Origin: Dyadobacter sediminis
GTDB lineage: Bacteria > Bacteroidota > Bacteroidia > Cytophagales > Spirosomataceae
DNA: 64,000 nucleotides
Reading direction: 5' to 3'
Assembly (NCBI RefSeq): GCF_005860765.1
Contig: NZ_VCEI01000011.1
Location: 248,001-312,000 of the forward strand
Shown here: positions 52,294 through 62,317 of the stretch, in pieces
How positions within the stretch are numbered: the stretch's first letter is position 1
Layout of the letters: each line of letters begins with the position of its first letter
The notes under the pieces: model-generated
The model's input: only the letters and a program-made list of their open reading frames with translations
Database searches by the model: none
Told to the model about the DNA's origin: nothing
Program-made: the position numbers and the translations under genes

Positions 52294-52998
52294 ATGACTA
52301 TTTACCCGCAAGCATCGCGTATACTTGTTGCTATTGACTGCATTATCTTCGGTTTTGACGGAAAGGACATCAAATTATTGCTGGTCAAGCGGAACTTTGA
52401 GCCGGAAAGCGGAAAATGGTCATTAATGGGCGGTTTCCTCAAGCTGGATGAAGATCTCACGGATGGTGCGTCAAGGATTTTATATAATCTGACGGGATTA
52501 AAGAATATTTATATCGAACAGCTTGAAACATTCGGGAAAGTGGGCAGGGATTCCGCGGAGCGCACTGTTTCCGTTGTATTTTTTGCCCTGATCCGGATTG
52601 ATTACCATGATACGGATGCAGTCCGCAATCACAATGCTTACTGGATTTCACTGGAAAACCGGCCCAAACTTATTTTTGATCATGAAGAAATGGTCTGCAG
52701 GGCTATTGAACATCTCAAATACAAGGCCGCCTTGCATCCGATCGGGTTTGAACTTTTACCGGATCTCTTTACAATTCCGCAGCTTCAGAAACTGTATGAA
52801 GCCATTTACAACATTCCGATTGACCGCAGAAATTTTAGCCGGAAGCTGCTTTCTACCGGTTTGCTGATTGATACCGGCTTCAAAAACAGTAACAGCGCAA
52901 CGAAAAAAGCTACTTTGTACAAGCTGGATTCCCTGAAATACAAAGAAAAATTCCATTCTTTCTGGAATTTTATGCCGGATTCCATGAAACAGGTATAA
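52294..52998 (+). CDS. araR: NUDIX-HTH transcriptional regulator (AraR/NrtR type)
   Basis: The 234-residue protein has a NUDIX-fold effector domain (residues 1-145, KLLLVKRNFEPESGKWSLMGG) and a winged-helix DNA-binding domain (about 160-230, FTIPQLQKLYEAIYNIPIDR and FSRKLLSTGLLIDTG). The NUDIX box is degenerate: after GGFLKLDEDLTDGAS the REUxEE catalytic core is RILYNL-like, so it should sense rather than hydrolyse. In Bacteroides such regulators control arabinose genes (recalled), and araBAD follow immediately. The effector is likely arabinose or a pathway intermediate. Confidence 0.88.
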   Translation: MTIYPQASRILVAIDCIIFGFDGKDIKLLLVKRNFEPESGKWSLMGGFLKLDEDLTDGASRILYNLTGLKNIYIEQLETFGKVGRDSAERTVSVVFFALIRIDYHDTDAVRNHNAYWISLENRPKLIFDHEEMVCRAIEHLKYKAALHPIGFELLPDLFTIPQLQKLYEAIYNIPIDRRNFSRKLLSTGLLIDTGFKNSNSATKKATLYKLDSLKYKEKFHSFWNFMPDSMKQV

Positions 52999-53096
52999 GG
53001 GTAAAGAACATTTTAATGGTCTGTAAAGACAGGGAAGTATGTCATAAAGTGTGCAGTACGGAACAGAAATGATGCTGTCAAAACTGGTTTCTTAAA

Positions 53097-53140
53097 TTGT
53101 GTCAAATAAACACTTTAAACCTATTTATTTATATTTGATA
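53097..53140 (+). promoter_or_regulatory. Candidate araBAD control region
   Basis: GTGTCAAATAAACAC (53099-53113) has GTGT/ACAC ends; TATATTTG (53130-53137) matches TAnnTTTG, with TCAAATA and TATTTGA inverted across the span. A natural place for AraR binding in the 271-base araR-araB gap, but no reference operator is at hand. Confidence 0.35.
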
Positions 53141-53269
53141 AGTAATTCTTAAAATTTTTATGATCCCGGAAACAATTTCAAATGACGGATCAGTGACATG
53201 GACTTTTAATAAAATTTATTTTCAACAGCCACATATACAAATTTGCATTGACCTTATTCCTCACCTTAT

Positions 53270-54964
53270 ATGACCGAAGACTACGTAATTGGAATTGATT
53301 TTGGTACGGATTCCGTACGGGCACTGATTGTTAATGCACGCACCGGCGCACACGCCGGAACAGCCGTTCAGGAGTATGCAAGATGGAGACAGGGCAAATA
53401 CTGCGATGCTTCCGTATCGCAGTTCCGCCAGCATCCGTTCGATTATCTGGAAGGACTGGAACAGGCCGTGTTGCATGCGCTGGAAAAATCGCCGGCCGGC
53501 GTCCGTGAAAACATCCGCGGTATTTCTGTTGATACCACCGGTTCTACGCCTGTGGCCGTTGACCGGAACGGCACGCCTCTGGCCATGCTGGCCGGAATGG
53601 AAGAAAATCCGAATGGCATGTTTGTGCTTTGGAAAGACCATACCGCCAATGCCGAGGCAGAAGAAATCAATTTGCTGGCGCATAACTGGCCGGTGGATTA
53701 TACAAAATTCGTAGGCGGCATTTACTCATCGGAATGGTTCTGGGCCAAAATGCTGCACATTCTCAGAGTTGATCCGGAAGTACGGGAAAAAGCGTTCTCG
53801 TGGATGGAGCATTGCGACTGGATTTCGGCGGAACTGACCGGCGAAACAGATCCTTTGAAACTGAAAAGATCCCGTTGTGCGGCAGGGCACAAAGCATTAT
53901 GGCACCAGGAATTTGACGGCTTGCCTTCCAATGAATTTTTTAAAGAACTGGATCCGTTGCTCGACGGAGTACGTGAAAGGCTTTTTACAAATACCGAAAC
54001 ATCTGATAAAAAACTGGGTGTCATTTCTGCAAAATGGGCTGAAAAGCTGGGCATTCCGGACGATGTAGTCATTGGAGTAGGGGCTTTTGACGCCCACATG
54101 GGCGCGGTCGGCGCTTCCATTGAACCATATTCTTTGTGTAAAGTAATCGGAACTTCTACTTGTGACATGCTGATTGCGCCCCGTGAAGAAGCCGGACACT
54201 TGCTGATCAAAGGCATTTGCGGGCAGGTGGACGGGTCCATTGTGCCGGGTATGCTGGGTATGGAAGCCGGCCAATCGGCATTCGGCGATATCTATGCGTG
54301 GTTTGCAAAGCTTATTGTGGAGCCGGTCAGGAATTTACTTGGAGACCATGAAGCCAATGAATTATCAAAGAAACTCATTCCATATCTGGCGGAGCAAGCT
54401 TCCGAACTTCCTGTAACTGAAAAAGATCTTGTCGCCGTGGACTGGATGAACGGCCGTCGGACCCCTGATGCCAAGCATACCTTGAAAGGAGCTTTGCTGG
54501 GCCTGAACCTTGCCAGTGATCATGCCCGGATTTTCAAGGCGCTGGTGGAAGCAACTGCATACGGCTCAAAAAGTATTGTGGAAAGGTTCAGAAGCGAAGG
54601 CATCCCGATTCATCAGGTGATTGCAATCGGTGGGGTTGCCAAAAAATCCTCCTTTGTGATGCAGACGCTTGCGGACGTTCTGAATATGCCCATTAAAGTC
54701 GCTGCTTCGGAACAGGCGTGCGCACTGGGTGCAGCCATGTTTGCAGCTGTGGCATCGGGTATTTATGAAACTTTGCCCGAAGCGCAGCAAGCCATGAGTT
54801 CAGGATTTGATACCGTTTACAATCCAAGGCCGGAACAGGCGGAAATTTACCAGTTACTCTACCAGAAATATCTTCAGTCCGGAGCATTCCTAGAAAACGA
54901 ATTTCTGAAGAATGCGCAGATTACAGATGAAAACCCTATAACTCCTGCTTTAACTAACTCTTGA
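53270..54964 (+). CDS. araB: Ribulokinase
   Basis: The 564-residue FGGY-family kinase phosphorylates L-ribulose. Phosphate-binding motif IGIDFGTDSVRALIVNA at the start, SVDTTGSTPVAVDR, GAFDAHMGAVGASIEPYSLC with GTSTCDMLIAP, and GGVAKKSSFVMQTLADVL. Length equals the E. coli enzyme. The leader TTCCTCACCTTA directly before the ATG is a looser relative of the leader motif found at 16209-16221. First gene of araBAD. Confidence 0.96.
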   Translation: MTEDYVIGIDFGTDSVRALIVNARTGAHAGTAVQEYARWRQGKYCDASVSQFRQHPFDYLEGLEQAVLHALEKSPAGVRENIRGISVDTTGSTPVAVDRNGTPLAMLAGMEENPNGMFVLWKDHTANAEAEEINLLAHNWPVDYTKFVGGIYSSEWFWAKMLHILRVDPEVREKAFSWMEHCDWISAELTGETDPLKLKRSRCAAGHKALWHQEFDGLPSNEFFKELDPLLDGVRERLFTNTETSDKKLGVISAKWAEKLGIPDDVVIGVGAFDAHMGAVGASIEPYSLCKVIGTSTCDMLIAPREEAGHLLIKGICGQVDGSIVPGMLGMEAGQSAFGDIYAWFAKLIVEPVRNLLGDHEANELSKKLIPYLAEQASELPVTEKDLVAVDWMNGRRTPDAKHTLKGALLGLNLASDHARIFKALVEATAYGSKSIVERFRSEGIPIHQVIAIGGVAKKSSFVMQTLADVLNMPIKVAASEQACALGAAMFAAVASGIYETLPEAQQAMSSGFDTVYNPRPEQAEIYQLLYQKYLQSGAFLENEFLKNAQITDENPITPALTNS

Positions 54965-54976
54965 AATATCTTTTAA

Positions 54977-56467
54977 ATGCTTGATCTGAAACAATTTGAA
55001 GTCTGGTTTGTAACCGGAAGTCAACATTTATACGGTGAAGAAACACTCCGCCAAGTCGATGAACATTCGCTTAAAATCAGTAATTACCTTGACCAGTCTC
55101 CGGCAGTTCCGGTAAAAGTGGTGTTCAAGCCTGTTGTAAAAACGCCTGATGAAATCTATAACATCATGCAGGAAGCAAACAGCACGGGCGTATGCATTGG
55201 CATTATTGCATGGATGCATACGTTTTCACCATCCAAAATGTGGATACGCGGCCTTCAGATTCTGCAAAAGCCGTTGCTGCATCTGCATACGCAATATAAC
55301 AGCGACATTCCGTGGGCAGACATTGACATGGATTTTATGAACCTGAACCAGTCGGCGCATGGAGACCGGGAATTCGGGTTTATCATGACCAGAATGCGGC
55401 TGAACCGTAAGGTAATCGTGGGGCATTGGCAGCAGCAACACGTGGTGGACAGCGTGGGGCAGTGGACGCGTGTAGCTGCGGCAAGGCACGACATGAAAGG
55501 CGCCAGATTTGTCCGGTTCGGCGATAACATGCGTCAGGTTGCTGTTACGGAAGGCGATAAGGTAGCTGCGGAAATGACCTTTGGATTTTCCGTCAATACG
55601 CATGCGGTTGGTGATCTGGTTGCGGTCATCCATGCAGTTTCCGATCAGGAAGTCGGTTTATTGACAGAAGAATATGAATCCGTGTACGCACTAGCGCCGG
55701 AACTCAGAAAAGGGAACGAAAGGTACCAAGCCTTGTGTGACGCAGCCCGCATCGAACTCGGAATGAAACATTTTCTCGAAGACGGTAATTTCAAGGGTTA
55801 TACGAATACTTTTGAAGACCTGCATGGCATGAAGCAGCTGCCGGGAATCGGTTCGCAGCGGATGATGGCGGCCGGTTACGGCTATGCCGGCGAAGGCGAC
55901 TGGAAAACGGCTGCTATGGTCCGTGCGCTGAAAGTAATGGGCAGCGGGCTGGAAGGCGGCAATTCCTTTATGGAAGATTATACTTACCATTTCAATCCGG
56001 CCAATAACCTTGTACTGGGCTCGCATATGCTGGAAATCTGTCCGACGATTGCTTCAGGCAAACCGTCTTGTGAAATCCATGCGTTGGGGATCGGAGGAAA
56101 GGAAGATCCTGTACGGCTGGTTTTTAACTCCAAAGCCGGTCCGGCCATCAATGTTTCCCTCATTGATATGGGCAACCGTTTCAGGCTTCTGGTGAATGAA
56201 GTGGAAGCAGTGGAAATAGCCGAAGAACTTCCGAAACTGCCTGTTGCGCGTGTTCTCTGGAAACCTCAGCCGGACATGCAGACAGCTTGTGCGGCATGGA
56301 TATACGCAGGCGGTGCACATCATACCGTTTACAGTCAGAACCTCCGTACGGAACACATAGAAGCATTTGCGGAAATGACAGGCGTGGAACTGGTGGTCAT
56401 TGATAAAAATACAACATTGCGACAGCTCAAAAATGAATTGAGATGGAGTGAAGCCTTTTACAGATAA
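54977..56467 (+). CDS. araA: L-arabinose isomerase
   Basis: The 496-residue enzyme converts L-arabinose to L-ribulose with manganese. [20 protein letters not shown] at the start, [25 protein letters not shown] and metal residues in [17 protein letters not shown] and [15 protein letters not shown]. It starts 12 bases after araB. Confidence 0.97.
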   Translation: MLDLKQFEVWFVTGSQHLYGEETLRQVDEHSLKISNYLDQSPAVPVKVVFKPVVKTPDEIYNIMQEANSTGVCIGIIAWMHTFSPSKMWIRGLQILQKPLLHLHTQYNSDIPWADIDMDFMNLNQSAHGDREFGFIMTRMRLNRKVIVGHWQQQHVVDSVGQWTRVAAARHDMKGARFVRFGDNMRQVAVTEGDKVAAEMTFGFSVNTHAVGDLVAVIHAVSDQEVGLLTEEYESVYALAPELRKGNERYQALCDAARIELGMKHFLEDGNFKGYTNTFEDLHGMKQLPGIGSQRMMAAGYGYAGEGDWKTAAMVRALKVMGSGLEGGNSFMEDYTYHFNPANNLVLGSHMLEICPTIASGKPSCEIHALGIGGKEDPVRLVFNSKAGPAINVSLIDMGNRFRLLVNEVEAVEIAEELPKLPVARVLWKPQPDMQTACAAWIYAGGAHHTVYSQNLRTEHIEAFAEMTGVELVVIDKNTTLRQLKNELRWSEAFYR

Positions 56468-56478
56468 TTTCCGGTTAC

Positions 56479-57183
56479 ATGTCAAAATATACTTATCTCA
56501 AAGAATTGGTTTACGAGGCCAATATGGAAATCCCCAAAGAAGAACTGGCCATTGTCACGTTCGGCAATGTAAGCGGCGTTGACCGGGATCAAGGCGTGGT
56601 AGCCATCAAGCCCAGCGGCATACCTTACAGCAAACTCACCGTTCAGGACATCGTTATTGTTGATCTGGATAATCGGGTGGTGGAAGGGAAAATGCGGCCT
56701 TCATCGGATACCAAAACGCATACCTTGCTTTATAAAAACTTTCCTTCAATCGGCGGCGTTTGCCATACGCATTCCACGTACGCCGTTGCATGGGCGCAGG
56801 CCATTATGCCGATCCCGAACCTGGGCACCACGCATGCGGATCATCTGACGCCTTCGGTACCGGTAACTGAAGTAATGTCAGATGAAATGATCCGGAGGGA
56901 TTACGAGCTGGAAACCGGAAACCAGATTCTGGATGTGTTTACCAAAAAAGGACTGAGCCCGGAAGAAGTGGAAATGGTGCTGGTGGCCTGTCACGGGCCT
57001 TTTACGTGGGGAAAAGATCCGGGTAAAGCTGTTTACAATTCCATAGTACTGGAAGAAATAGCAAAAATGGCTTTCCTTACTTTACAGATCAATCCGTCCG
57101 CACAGGCTATCAAGCAAAGTCTTGTAGACAAGCATTATTTCCGGAAGCACGGCAAGGATGCCTATTACGGGCAGAGCTGCTGA
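56479..57183 (+). CDS. araD: L-ribulose-5-phosphate 4-epimerase
   Basis: The 234-residue class II aldolase-like epimerase makes D-xylulose 5-phosphate for the pentose phosphate pathway. LVIVTFGNVSGVDRDQGVVAI-like start, IKPSGIPYSKLT, zinc histidines in VCHTHSTYAVAWAQ and HGPFTWG. It starts 11 bases after araA. Its stop codon abuts the stop of the convergent 49-codon gene with no gap. No arabinose transporter or arabinan-degrading enzyme is in the window. Confidence 0.96.
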   Translation: MSKYTYLKELVYEANMEIPKEELAIVTFGNVSGVDRDQGVVAIKPSGIPYSKLTVQDIVIVDLDNRVVEGKMRPSSDTKTHTLLYKNFPSIGGVCHTHSTYAVAWAQAIMPIPNLGTTHADHLTPSVPVTEVMSDEMIRRDYELETGNQILDVFTKKGLSPEEVEMVLVACHGPFTWGKDPGKAVYNSIVLEEIAKMAFLTLQINPSAQAIKQSLVDKHYFRKHGKDAYYGQSC

Positions 57184-57333
57184 TTAGTTTTTCTTTTCGG
57201 TCCGCTTGGCGGCGATGTTCCGCATTTGCTGAAGGGCTTCCTGACGCGACATGCGCTTTTCGCTGGCTTTCGCTTCGTTGATCGCATCTTTGGAAAAACG
57301 GCCTTTCAGTAAATTAAAAAGTGTAAACAGCAT
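57184..57333 (-). CDS. Small basic protein, 49 residues
   Basis: The frame reads MLFTLFNLLKGRFSKDAI, then an amphipathic helical Lys/Arg/Glu-rich tail ending KRTEKKN. ATG 57331-57333 and TAA 57184-57186 are in frame. Codon pattern looks coding and the stop abuts araD. No family recognised; resembles short, conserved, charged proteins of Bacteroidota. Confidence 0.6.
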   Translation of the reverse strand: MLFTLFNLLKGRFSKDAINEAKASEKRMSRQEALQQMRNIAAKRTEKKN

Positions 57334-57383
57334 AGGTTCAATAAATCAGTTATATACATCAAACTTAACAAAGATCGGGACAT

Positions 57384-57427
57384 AAAAAAACTACCTTCCT
57401 TTCTGCAGCAGAAAGGAAAGGTAGTTT
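57384..57427 (-). terminator. Terminator of the 62-residue gene
   Basis: AAACTACCTTCCTTTCTGC (57388-57406) pairs with 57408-57427 with one bulged base; on the minus strand the stem is followed by a T-run (57384-57390). Confidence 0.8.
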
Positions 57428-57466
57428 AATGAATTGGTAACGTTGAGTATAGTGTTTAAATAGCAG

Positions 57467-57655
57467 TCAATTAGCTACATCTCTGCGCAATTTGCTCCCG
57501 GGATTGAAATCATCCTGAATCCAGCGTACAAAGTTGTGAGAATTGGTTTTGTAAATTTCAATTGACAAAGGTTTAATACCACTGAACTCAACCTCTTTAA
57601 CGTATTCTGCGTGAAGCTTTAAAATTTCGGACAGGGTCTTGCTATCAGTTTTCAT
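57467..57655 (-). CDS. Small protein of unknown function, 62 residues
   Basis: Sequence KTDSKTLSEILKLHAEYVKE then SGIKPLSIEIYKTNSHNFVR looks like a folded helical domain; a faint resemblance to the SAM-like N-terminal domain of tyrosine recombinases is seen, but without a catalytic part. ATG at 57655 was chosen because the longer frame starts with TTG. A strong terminator follows, so it is a separate transcript. Confidence 0.6.
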   Translation of the reverse strand: MKTDSKTLSEILKLHAEYVKEVEFSGIKPLSIEIYKTNSHNFVRWIQDDFNPGSKLRRDVAN

Positions 57656-57965
57656 CAATCATTGAGTATTTTAATGTATATACAGGGATTCTGCGACACC
57701 AACAAAGACATACCTGAACAATAAAATCCTGAAAATTTATAATAATAATTATAAATATAAGTAAAATAATTTAATAAATACTGGTTTTTTGCCCTTTTTA
57801 GAGATTAAATAATTGCAATATTTTTCTAAATTGTTACATTTTAGGGCAAACTGTGTATACATTATAATGAATAGGCCTTGTTTTATAATTTATATACGTA
57901 AAGTTACATTTGCCTGTAAAGCATGTTTCGGCCGCTTCCATATGCCATTTTATGTTAAATGGGGC
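57656..57965. other. AT-rich intergenic region
   Basis: 310 bases between a small gene and the end of the signalling operon. Very AT-rich near 57720-57780, with TACATTTG at 57906-57913 on the plus strand but no plus-strand gene to serve. Nothing else was recognised. Confidence 0.4.
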
Positions 57966-58358
57966 TTAATTTATGGAAAGCTTCATTTTAAGGCTTGCGA
58001 TGTCTAAAGGCTTGGGAAGCAGATCAATAATATGTGAACTGGCCCTGGCCTTTTCGATATCGCGTGAATCAATTGTGGAGGAAAGCATGAAAATCCGGAT
58101 CTTTTCCTTCAGAAAGTCAGGTGCCGCATCATATGCTTCTATGAACTCAAAGCCGTTCATATCCGGCATTTGGAGATCCAGCAATATAACCGTTTCCGGC
58201 AGAGCAGTGGCCTCGTCCAGCAGGTATTTCAAGGCGTCCCGCGCAGAATTGAATGTCCGCACAGCATTTGAAATGCCGCTTTTCAGAAGAAACTTCTCAT
58301 AGATCAACAGATCGAATGCGCTGTCATCAATCAATAAAAAGTTGAACAGTGCGCTCAT
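57966..58358 (-). CDS. Single-domain response regulator (REC)
   Basis: The 130-residue receiver domain: acidic pair D11-D12 in LLIDDSAFD, phosphoacceptor D61 in VILLDLQMPDMNG, S94-like switch in MLSSTIDS and K116 in LPKPLD. No output domain, so it works as a phosphorelay intermediate or by protein contact. Last gene of the operon; its ATG overlaps the stop of the REC-kinase gene by 4 bases. Confidence 0.92.
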   Translation of the reverse strand: MSALFNFLLIDDSAFDLLIYEKFLLKSGISNAVRTFNSARDALKYLLDEATALPETVILLDLQMPDMNGFEFIEAYDAAPDFLKEKIRIFMLSSTIDSRDIEKARASSHIIDLLPKPLDIASLKMKLSIN

Positions 58359-59455
58359 GACGGTTTGTTTTGTATGGAAGGAATATTGATCTCGAATCTG
58401 CTCCCTTGTCCCGGCTGCGATTGTACATGGATTTCTCCGCCCAGTTTGCTGATGGCTTCATGCACAATGTACAATCCGATTCCCGAGCCGCTGTTTGTGG
58501 CACCCGCACGGTAAAACATTTTAAAAATCTTGTCCTGGTCTGCCTCCTTGATCCCGAAGCCATTGTCTTCTATAACAATCTTGGCATGCGAAGTAGTGCA
58601 TTTTACCGACAGACGTACAAAAGGCTGTGGCTTGGCCGGATCCTGAAACTTTATGGCATTGTTGATCAGATTGTTAAAGATAATCCGCAGTTTCATAACA
58701 TCCGACATAAATACGCCGGACTGGTCTATTTCGGTAGTAAAATGTAGATTTCCGTACTCGGGCAAATATTTGATCGTCGCCAGAACTTCGGTAATCAGTT
58801 CTTCAAAACTAATGCTCGTTACAACCGGCACGCCTCTTGCATTTTTGTAATAATCAATGATATTGATAATAAAGGTATCCAGTTTCTTGACCGACTGCCG
58901 AATCAGCTCCAGGTATTCATTCTGGGATTTTACGTCATCTTCTATCAGCGCGAGGTTCACAATGCCGAGTACGGACATCAGAGGCGCCCGCAGGTCATGT
59001 GAAGCGCTGTAAACGAATTTGTCCAGTTCTTCATTGGCCTTCTGAAGCTCCATGTTGCGTTGTTTCAGGTCTTCCCGCGTTTTGTAGATATCATAGGCGT
59101 GGGTGATGGCATTTTCCACATATTTGTAATCCCACGGCTTGTCTATAAACCTGAAAACCTCTCCTTTGTTAATTGCGTCAATGGCTGCGCCTATGTCCGT
59201 ATGCCCGGTGATCAGAATCCGGATCGGCTTGGGATAGCGCGTCCTTATCTTCTCAAAAAACTGTACGCCTGTCATGATCGGCATGCGCTGATCGGCCAGA
59301 ATGATACAGAAATCCTTGGTTTCCAGAATTTGCTCGGCTTCCACTACGGAAGGCGTAATGGTGATATCATACTGCTTGCGAAAAGAAGCTTTGAAGGAAT
59401 GCAGATTGTGCTCCTCGTCGTCAATGTAAAGTATTGAAATGGATTTATTGCTCAT
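58355..59455 (-). CDS. REC-histidine kinase hybrid
   Basis: The 366-residue cytoplasmic protein: N-terminal receiver (LYIDDEEHN, D55 in ILADQRMPIMTG, FIDKPWDYKYV) followed by a coiled linker, HisKA with H152 in SASHDLRAPLMSV, and HATPase (NNLINNAIKFQDP, VIEDNGFGIKEAD, GSGIGLYIVHEA). It should receive phosphate from the upstream kinase or be regulated by it and pass it to the REC protein downstream. Its start overlaps the preceding gene by 11 bases. Confidence 0.93.
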   Translation of the reverse strand: MSNKSISILYIDDEEHNLHSFKASFRKQYDITITPSVVEAEQILETKDFCIILADQRMPIMTGVQFFEKIRTRYPKPIRILITGHTDIGAAIDAINKGEVFRFIDKPWDYKYVENAITHAYDIYKTREDLKQRNMELQKANEELDKFVYSASHDLRAPLMSVLGIVNLALIEDDVKSQNEYLELIRQSVKKLDTFIINIIDYYKNARGVPVVTSISFEELITEVLATIKYLPEYGNLHFTTEIDQSGVFMSDVMKLRIIFNNLINNAIKFQDPAKPQPFVRLSVKCTTSHAKIVIEDNGFGIKEADQDKIFKMFYRAGATNSGSGIGLYIVHEAISKLGGEIHVQSQPGQGSRFEINIPSIQNKPS

Positions 59456-61619
59456 TGAATTCTTGGATTGGGCGCATTTTACGTTTGACAGGAAGTGTAA
59501 TCAGGAACTCGGTCCCTTTTCCAACTTCGGTATTTACCTGAATGTTTCCCTGATGAACTTCGATAATTTTGAATACAATTGAAAGGCCCAGACCTGTACC
59601 GTCGCCAACCTGTTTGGTAGTAAAAAAAGGTTCGAATATTTTGGCGCGGACTTCGGGTTTCATGCCGGGGCCATTGTCACGCAGGGAAATTGCGATGTGT
59701 TCAGGATCCATCAGCCACGATTTTACCCAGATGGTCGGTTTACTGTTTTCATGTTTTTCTTTTAAAAGGGCATATATGGAGTTGGTCAGTATATTCATAA
59801 AAACCTGATTGATCTTACCTGCATAGCATTCGATGCTCGGGATATTTCCAAGGTCTTTGACCAGCTCAATTGAATTTCCCATCTGGTAATTCAGGATAAT
59901 CAGCGTGGATTCAATTCCTTCGTTGATGTTGGCAAGATTAAGGTCCGCTTCGTCCACTCTCGAAAAGATTTTAAGCCCTTTTACAATTTCGACCGTTCGG
60001 CTCGCACCGTCTTCCATTCCTTTCAGAAGCGTACCCAGTTCCGTTTTGATGTAGTCCAGATCCAGTTCTTCTTTCAGCTGCTCAATTTCGTTGATTTTGT
60101 TTTGCAGGCTTTCTATGGAATCCACCTGTCTGATGTCGTCGTACGAGTCCAGGATTTCCAGTACATCGTCAATGTCGCGCCGCAACGGCCTGATATTTGA
60201 GCTCACAAAATTGATCGGATTGTTGATCTCGTGCGCAATGCCTGCCGTCAGCTGACCGAGCGATGCCATTTTTTCGGAATCGATCAGCTGGGTCTGTGTA
60301 TCTTTCAGCTGTGTGAGTGCCGTATTGAGTTCTCTGTTGGCAAATTGCAGTTCCGCTGTCCGCTCGTTAACGCTTTTTTCGAGAAAGGCATTTTGTTCCA
60401 GGATGATTTTCTCGTTTTCCATGGATACACGCAGTGCCTGTGCCTGCGATTCTTCCCGTTCCCTTTTAAATATATTGATTTTGTCGGCCAGTGCAATGGA
60501 AAGCAATACAACTTCCATAATGGAACCAAGCTGCATGGTGTAAGTGGTCAGCGCATTGTACGGCAGAATATTGATGTTCCGCAACACCAGCAGAAACAGT
60601 CCGAGCAAAAAGAGGGTCCATGCAGTAAGGAACAGTTTGGCCGGACGGTAATTTTCTTTGGAAAGCTTGAAGCCCACGATGAACAATCCAACGGCACCGA
60701 CCACGCCGGCAATGTCAACGGCTCTGTAACTGAGCAGTTCGAAGCCGGCCAGGTTCAGCAATCCTGTCGATGAATACAATGCAATGATTACATTGATGAT
60801 GATGATCCCGAACGGCCATTTTTCCCTTAACTGGAGAAAATTCTTTACGAAGAGCATGGCGAATATTCCCGCGAAGCCCGAAAACCAGACCGTTGCTACC
60901 GCATTGAACTGAGGTGAATTCGGCCAAATGTACTTGAAAGCATAGCCTGAAAGCGCCGTTTGCGCTAGTCCGACAGAGAGAACGTAAAGCACATAGAACA
61001 GGTAACTTTTGTCGCTGGTGGAGAAATAGATGAAAAGGTTGTACAAAACCATCACGATGATGATACCGGTAAAAATACCGTTGATGGTTTCGGACAGCTG
61101 CGATGATTCCAGAAAATTTTCCTGATTCCGGAGAATCATTGGCAAAATAACCTGATTGGAACCTTTAACGCGCAGATAGTAGCATTTTTGATGATCCGGT
61201 TCGATTTCCAGCCTGAAAATCAGGTTCTGATGCTTGACTTTTCGTACATTGAAATTGTCATACTCATGATATCTGATAGATTGGGTTTTCTTCCCGTTCA
61301 ATTCCAGCAGCTCGCAGTCGCGGATCATCGGGTGAGCCAGTTCAAGGTACAGGTCCGAATTGGATGTTTTGTTGGCAAGCGTAAACCTGATCCAGAAAAT
61401 GGATTGGCTTAGTCCCATATTCGGCGTGTTGTCCGTGCTTTGCCTGAAATCCTTTTCTTTGACAACCTGGTTGAAAGTCATTTTGCCGGACTTATCCTCA
61501 AATATTTCAAGGTACTTACCGATTATGATGTTACCGCCAGTAAAATTTACGGTATCTCCAAAGACGGCGTAACCCTTGGAAATGAACATCAAAACGAATA
61601 GGTATCGGGCCAGTTTCAT
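59445..61619 (-). CDS. 7TMR-DISM sensor histidine kinase
   Basis: The 724-residue membrane kinase: signal peptide, an extracellular jelly-roll sensing domain (7TMR-DISMED2-like, about 25-175: [34 protein letters not shown]), seven transmembrane helices to about residue 390, a coiled coil, then HisKA with H462 in [15 protein letters not shown] and HATPase ([35 protein letters not shown]). DISM domains usually bind carbohydrate or other small ligands. Start overlaps the upstream gene by 4 bases (ATGA). Confidence 0.93.
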   Translation of the reverse strand: MKLARYLFVLMFISKGYAVFGDTVNFTGGNIIIGKYLEIFEDKSGKMTFNQVVKEKDFRQSTDNTPNMGLSQSIFWIRFTLANKTSNSDLYLELAHPMIRDCELLELNGKKTQSIRYHEYDNFNVRKVKHQNLIFRLEIEPDHQKCYYLRVKGSNQVILPMILRNQENFLESSQLSETINGIFTGIIIVMVLYNLFIYFSTSDKSYLFYVLYVLSVGLAQTALSGYAFKYIWPNSPQFNAVATVWFSGFAGIFAMLFVKNFLQLREKWPFGIIIINVIIALYSSTGLLNLAGFELLSYRAVDIAGVVGAVGLFIVGFKLSKENYRPAKLFLTAWTLFLLGLFLLVLRNINILPYNALTTYTMQLGSIMEVVLLSIALADKINIFKREREESQAQALRVSMENEKIILEQNAFLEKSVNERTAELQFANRELNTALTQLKDTQTQLIDSEKMASLGQLTAGIAHEINNPINFVSSNIRPLRRDIDDVLEILDSYDDIRQVDSIESLQNKINEIEQLKEELDLDYIKTELGTLLKGMEDGASRTVEIVKGLKIFSRVDEADLNLANINEGIESTLIILNYQMGNSIELVKDLGNIPSIECYAGKINQVFMNILTNSIYALLKEKHENSKPTIWVKSWLMDPEHIAISLRDNGPGMKPEVRAKIFEPFFTTKQVGDGTGLGLSIVFKIIEVHQGNIQVNTEVGKGTEFLITLPVKRKMRPIQEFNEQ

Positions 61620-62317
61620 AAAACTCCAATCTTCATATCAAGTTCATAATGCAATGCTATTTCGCCTTTCGGACCTTTTTCCAGCGCAAACTGAACAGGA
61701 TTTTCTCTTAAATCAAGTATTCTCTCTTTTTCTTCTGCATTTGCAAACGGCAGTTGTTTCAGGTCGTTCACAATAATGGCTGTTGCAATAAGTCCTTCTT
61801 TGGGGTAATAAAATGCGCCATTCTCGCCCAGATCCCGGATGATTTCGAATCCGATTCGGAGGCACTGCCGCAAGGTAGGAGGCGAACAGAGTGCAAGCAG
61901 ATAATCTACACCAATCTGTGAAGTGATGGCTACTCCGATTCTACCCAGAAAAATGCTTCCGATTCCATATCCCGCGACTTCCTTGCTGTTAAAAAGACCA
62001 CAAAATTCCGCAAGCTTGTAATTTTCAATGTTCTGTATGTACGGATATATCCTTGTGTCTTTTTTTGCAATTGCGCCTTCCATGGGTAATTTCATTGTTT
62101 CATTGCGTATCTGGATTCTGCCGCCGCCAAAAATTTTTTCTCCATCCTCGGATTCTACGATAATTACATACGTATTCGGATCGTAAAGCCAGTCAAGATT
62201 GGCAGACGTCACTTGTTTCACACCGAATGCTTCCAATACTTTCCGGTGTTCATCCACGTACCTCTTACTGGTTTCAACATCGTCAGGTGCCTTATATGCT
62301 CGGATTTTGGCTACCAT
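61616..62317 (-). CDS. GNAT-like acyltransferase, FeeM/autoinducer-synthase-like
   Basis: The 233-residue protein shows a GNAT-like fold: NTYVIIVESEDGEKIFGGGR, then LAEFCGLFNSKEVAGYGIGS and IFLGRIGVAITSQIGVDYLL. The E/C-G-L-F pattern and GIGSIF fit the acyl-ACP-using N-acyl amino acid or homoserine lactone synthases more than ordinary acetyltransferases. Identity is moderate and the product unknown. It overlaps the upstream gene by 1 base (TAATG) and the downstream kinase by 4 bases, so expression is tightly coupled. Confidence 0.6.
   Translation of the reverse strand: MVAKIRAYKAPDDVETSKRYVDEHRKVLEAFGVKQVTSANLDWLYDPNTYVIIVESEDGEKIFGGGRIQIRNETMKLPMEGAIAKKDTRIYPYIQNIENYKLAEFCGLFNSKEVAGYGIGSIFLGRIGVAITSQIGVDYLLALCSPPTLRQCLRIGFEIIRDLGENGAFYYPKEGLIATAIIVNDLKQLPFANAEEKERILDLRENPVQFALEKGPKGEIALHYELDMKIGVL

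Noticed and set aside
57813-58007. 64-codon plus-strand frame
   Set aside because: Cysteine and aromatic-rich random translation in AT-rich sequence that runs into the end of the response-regulator gene.
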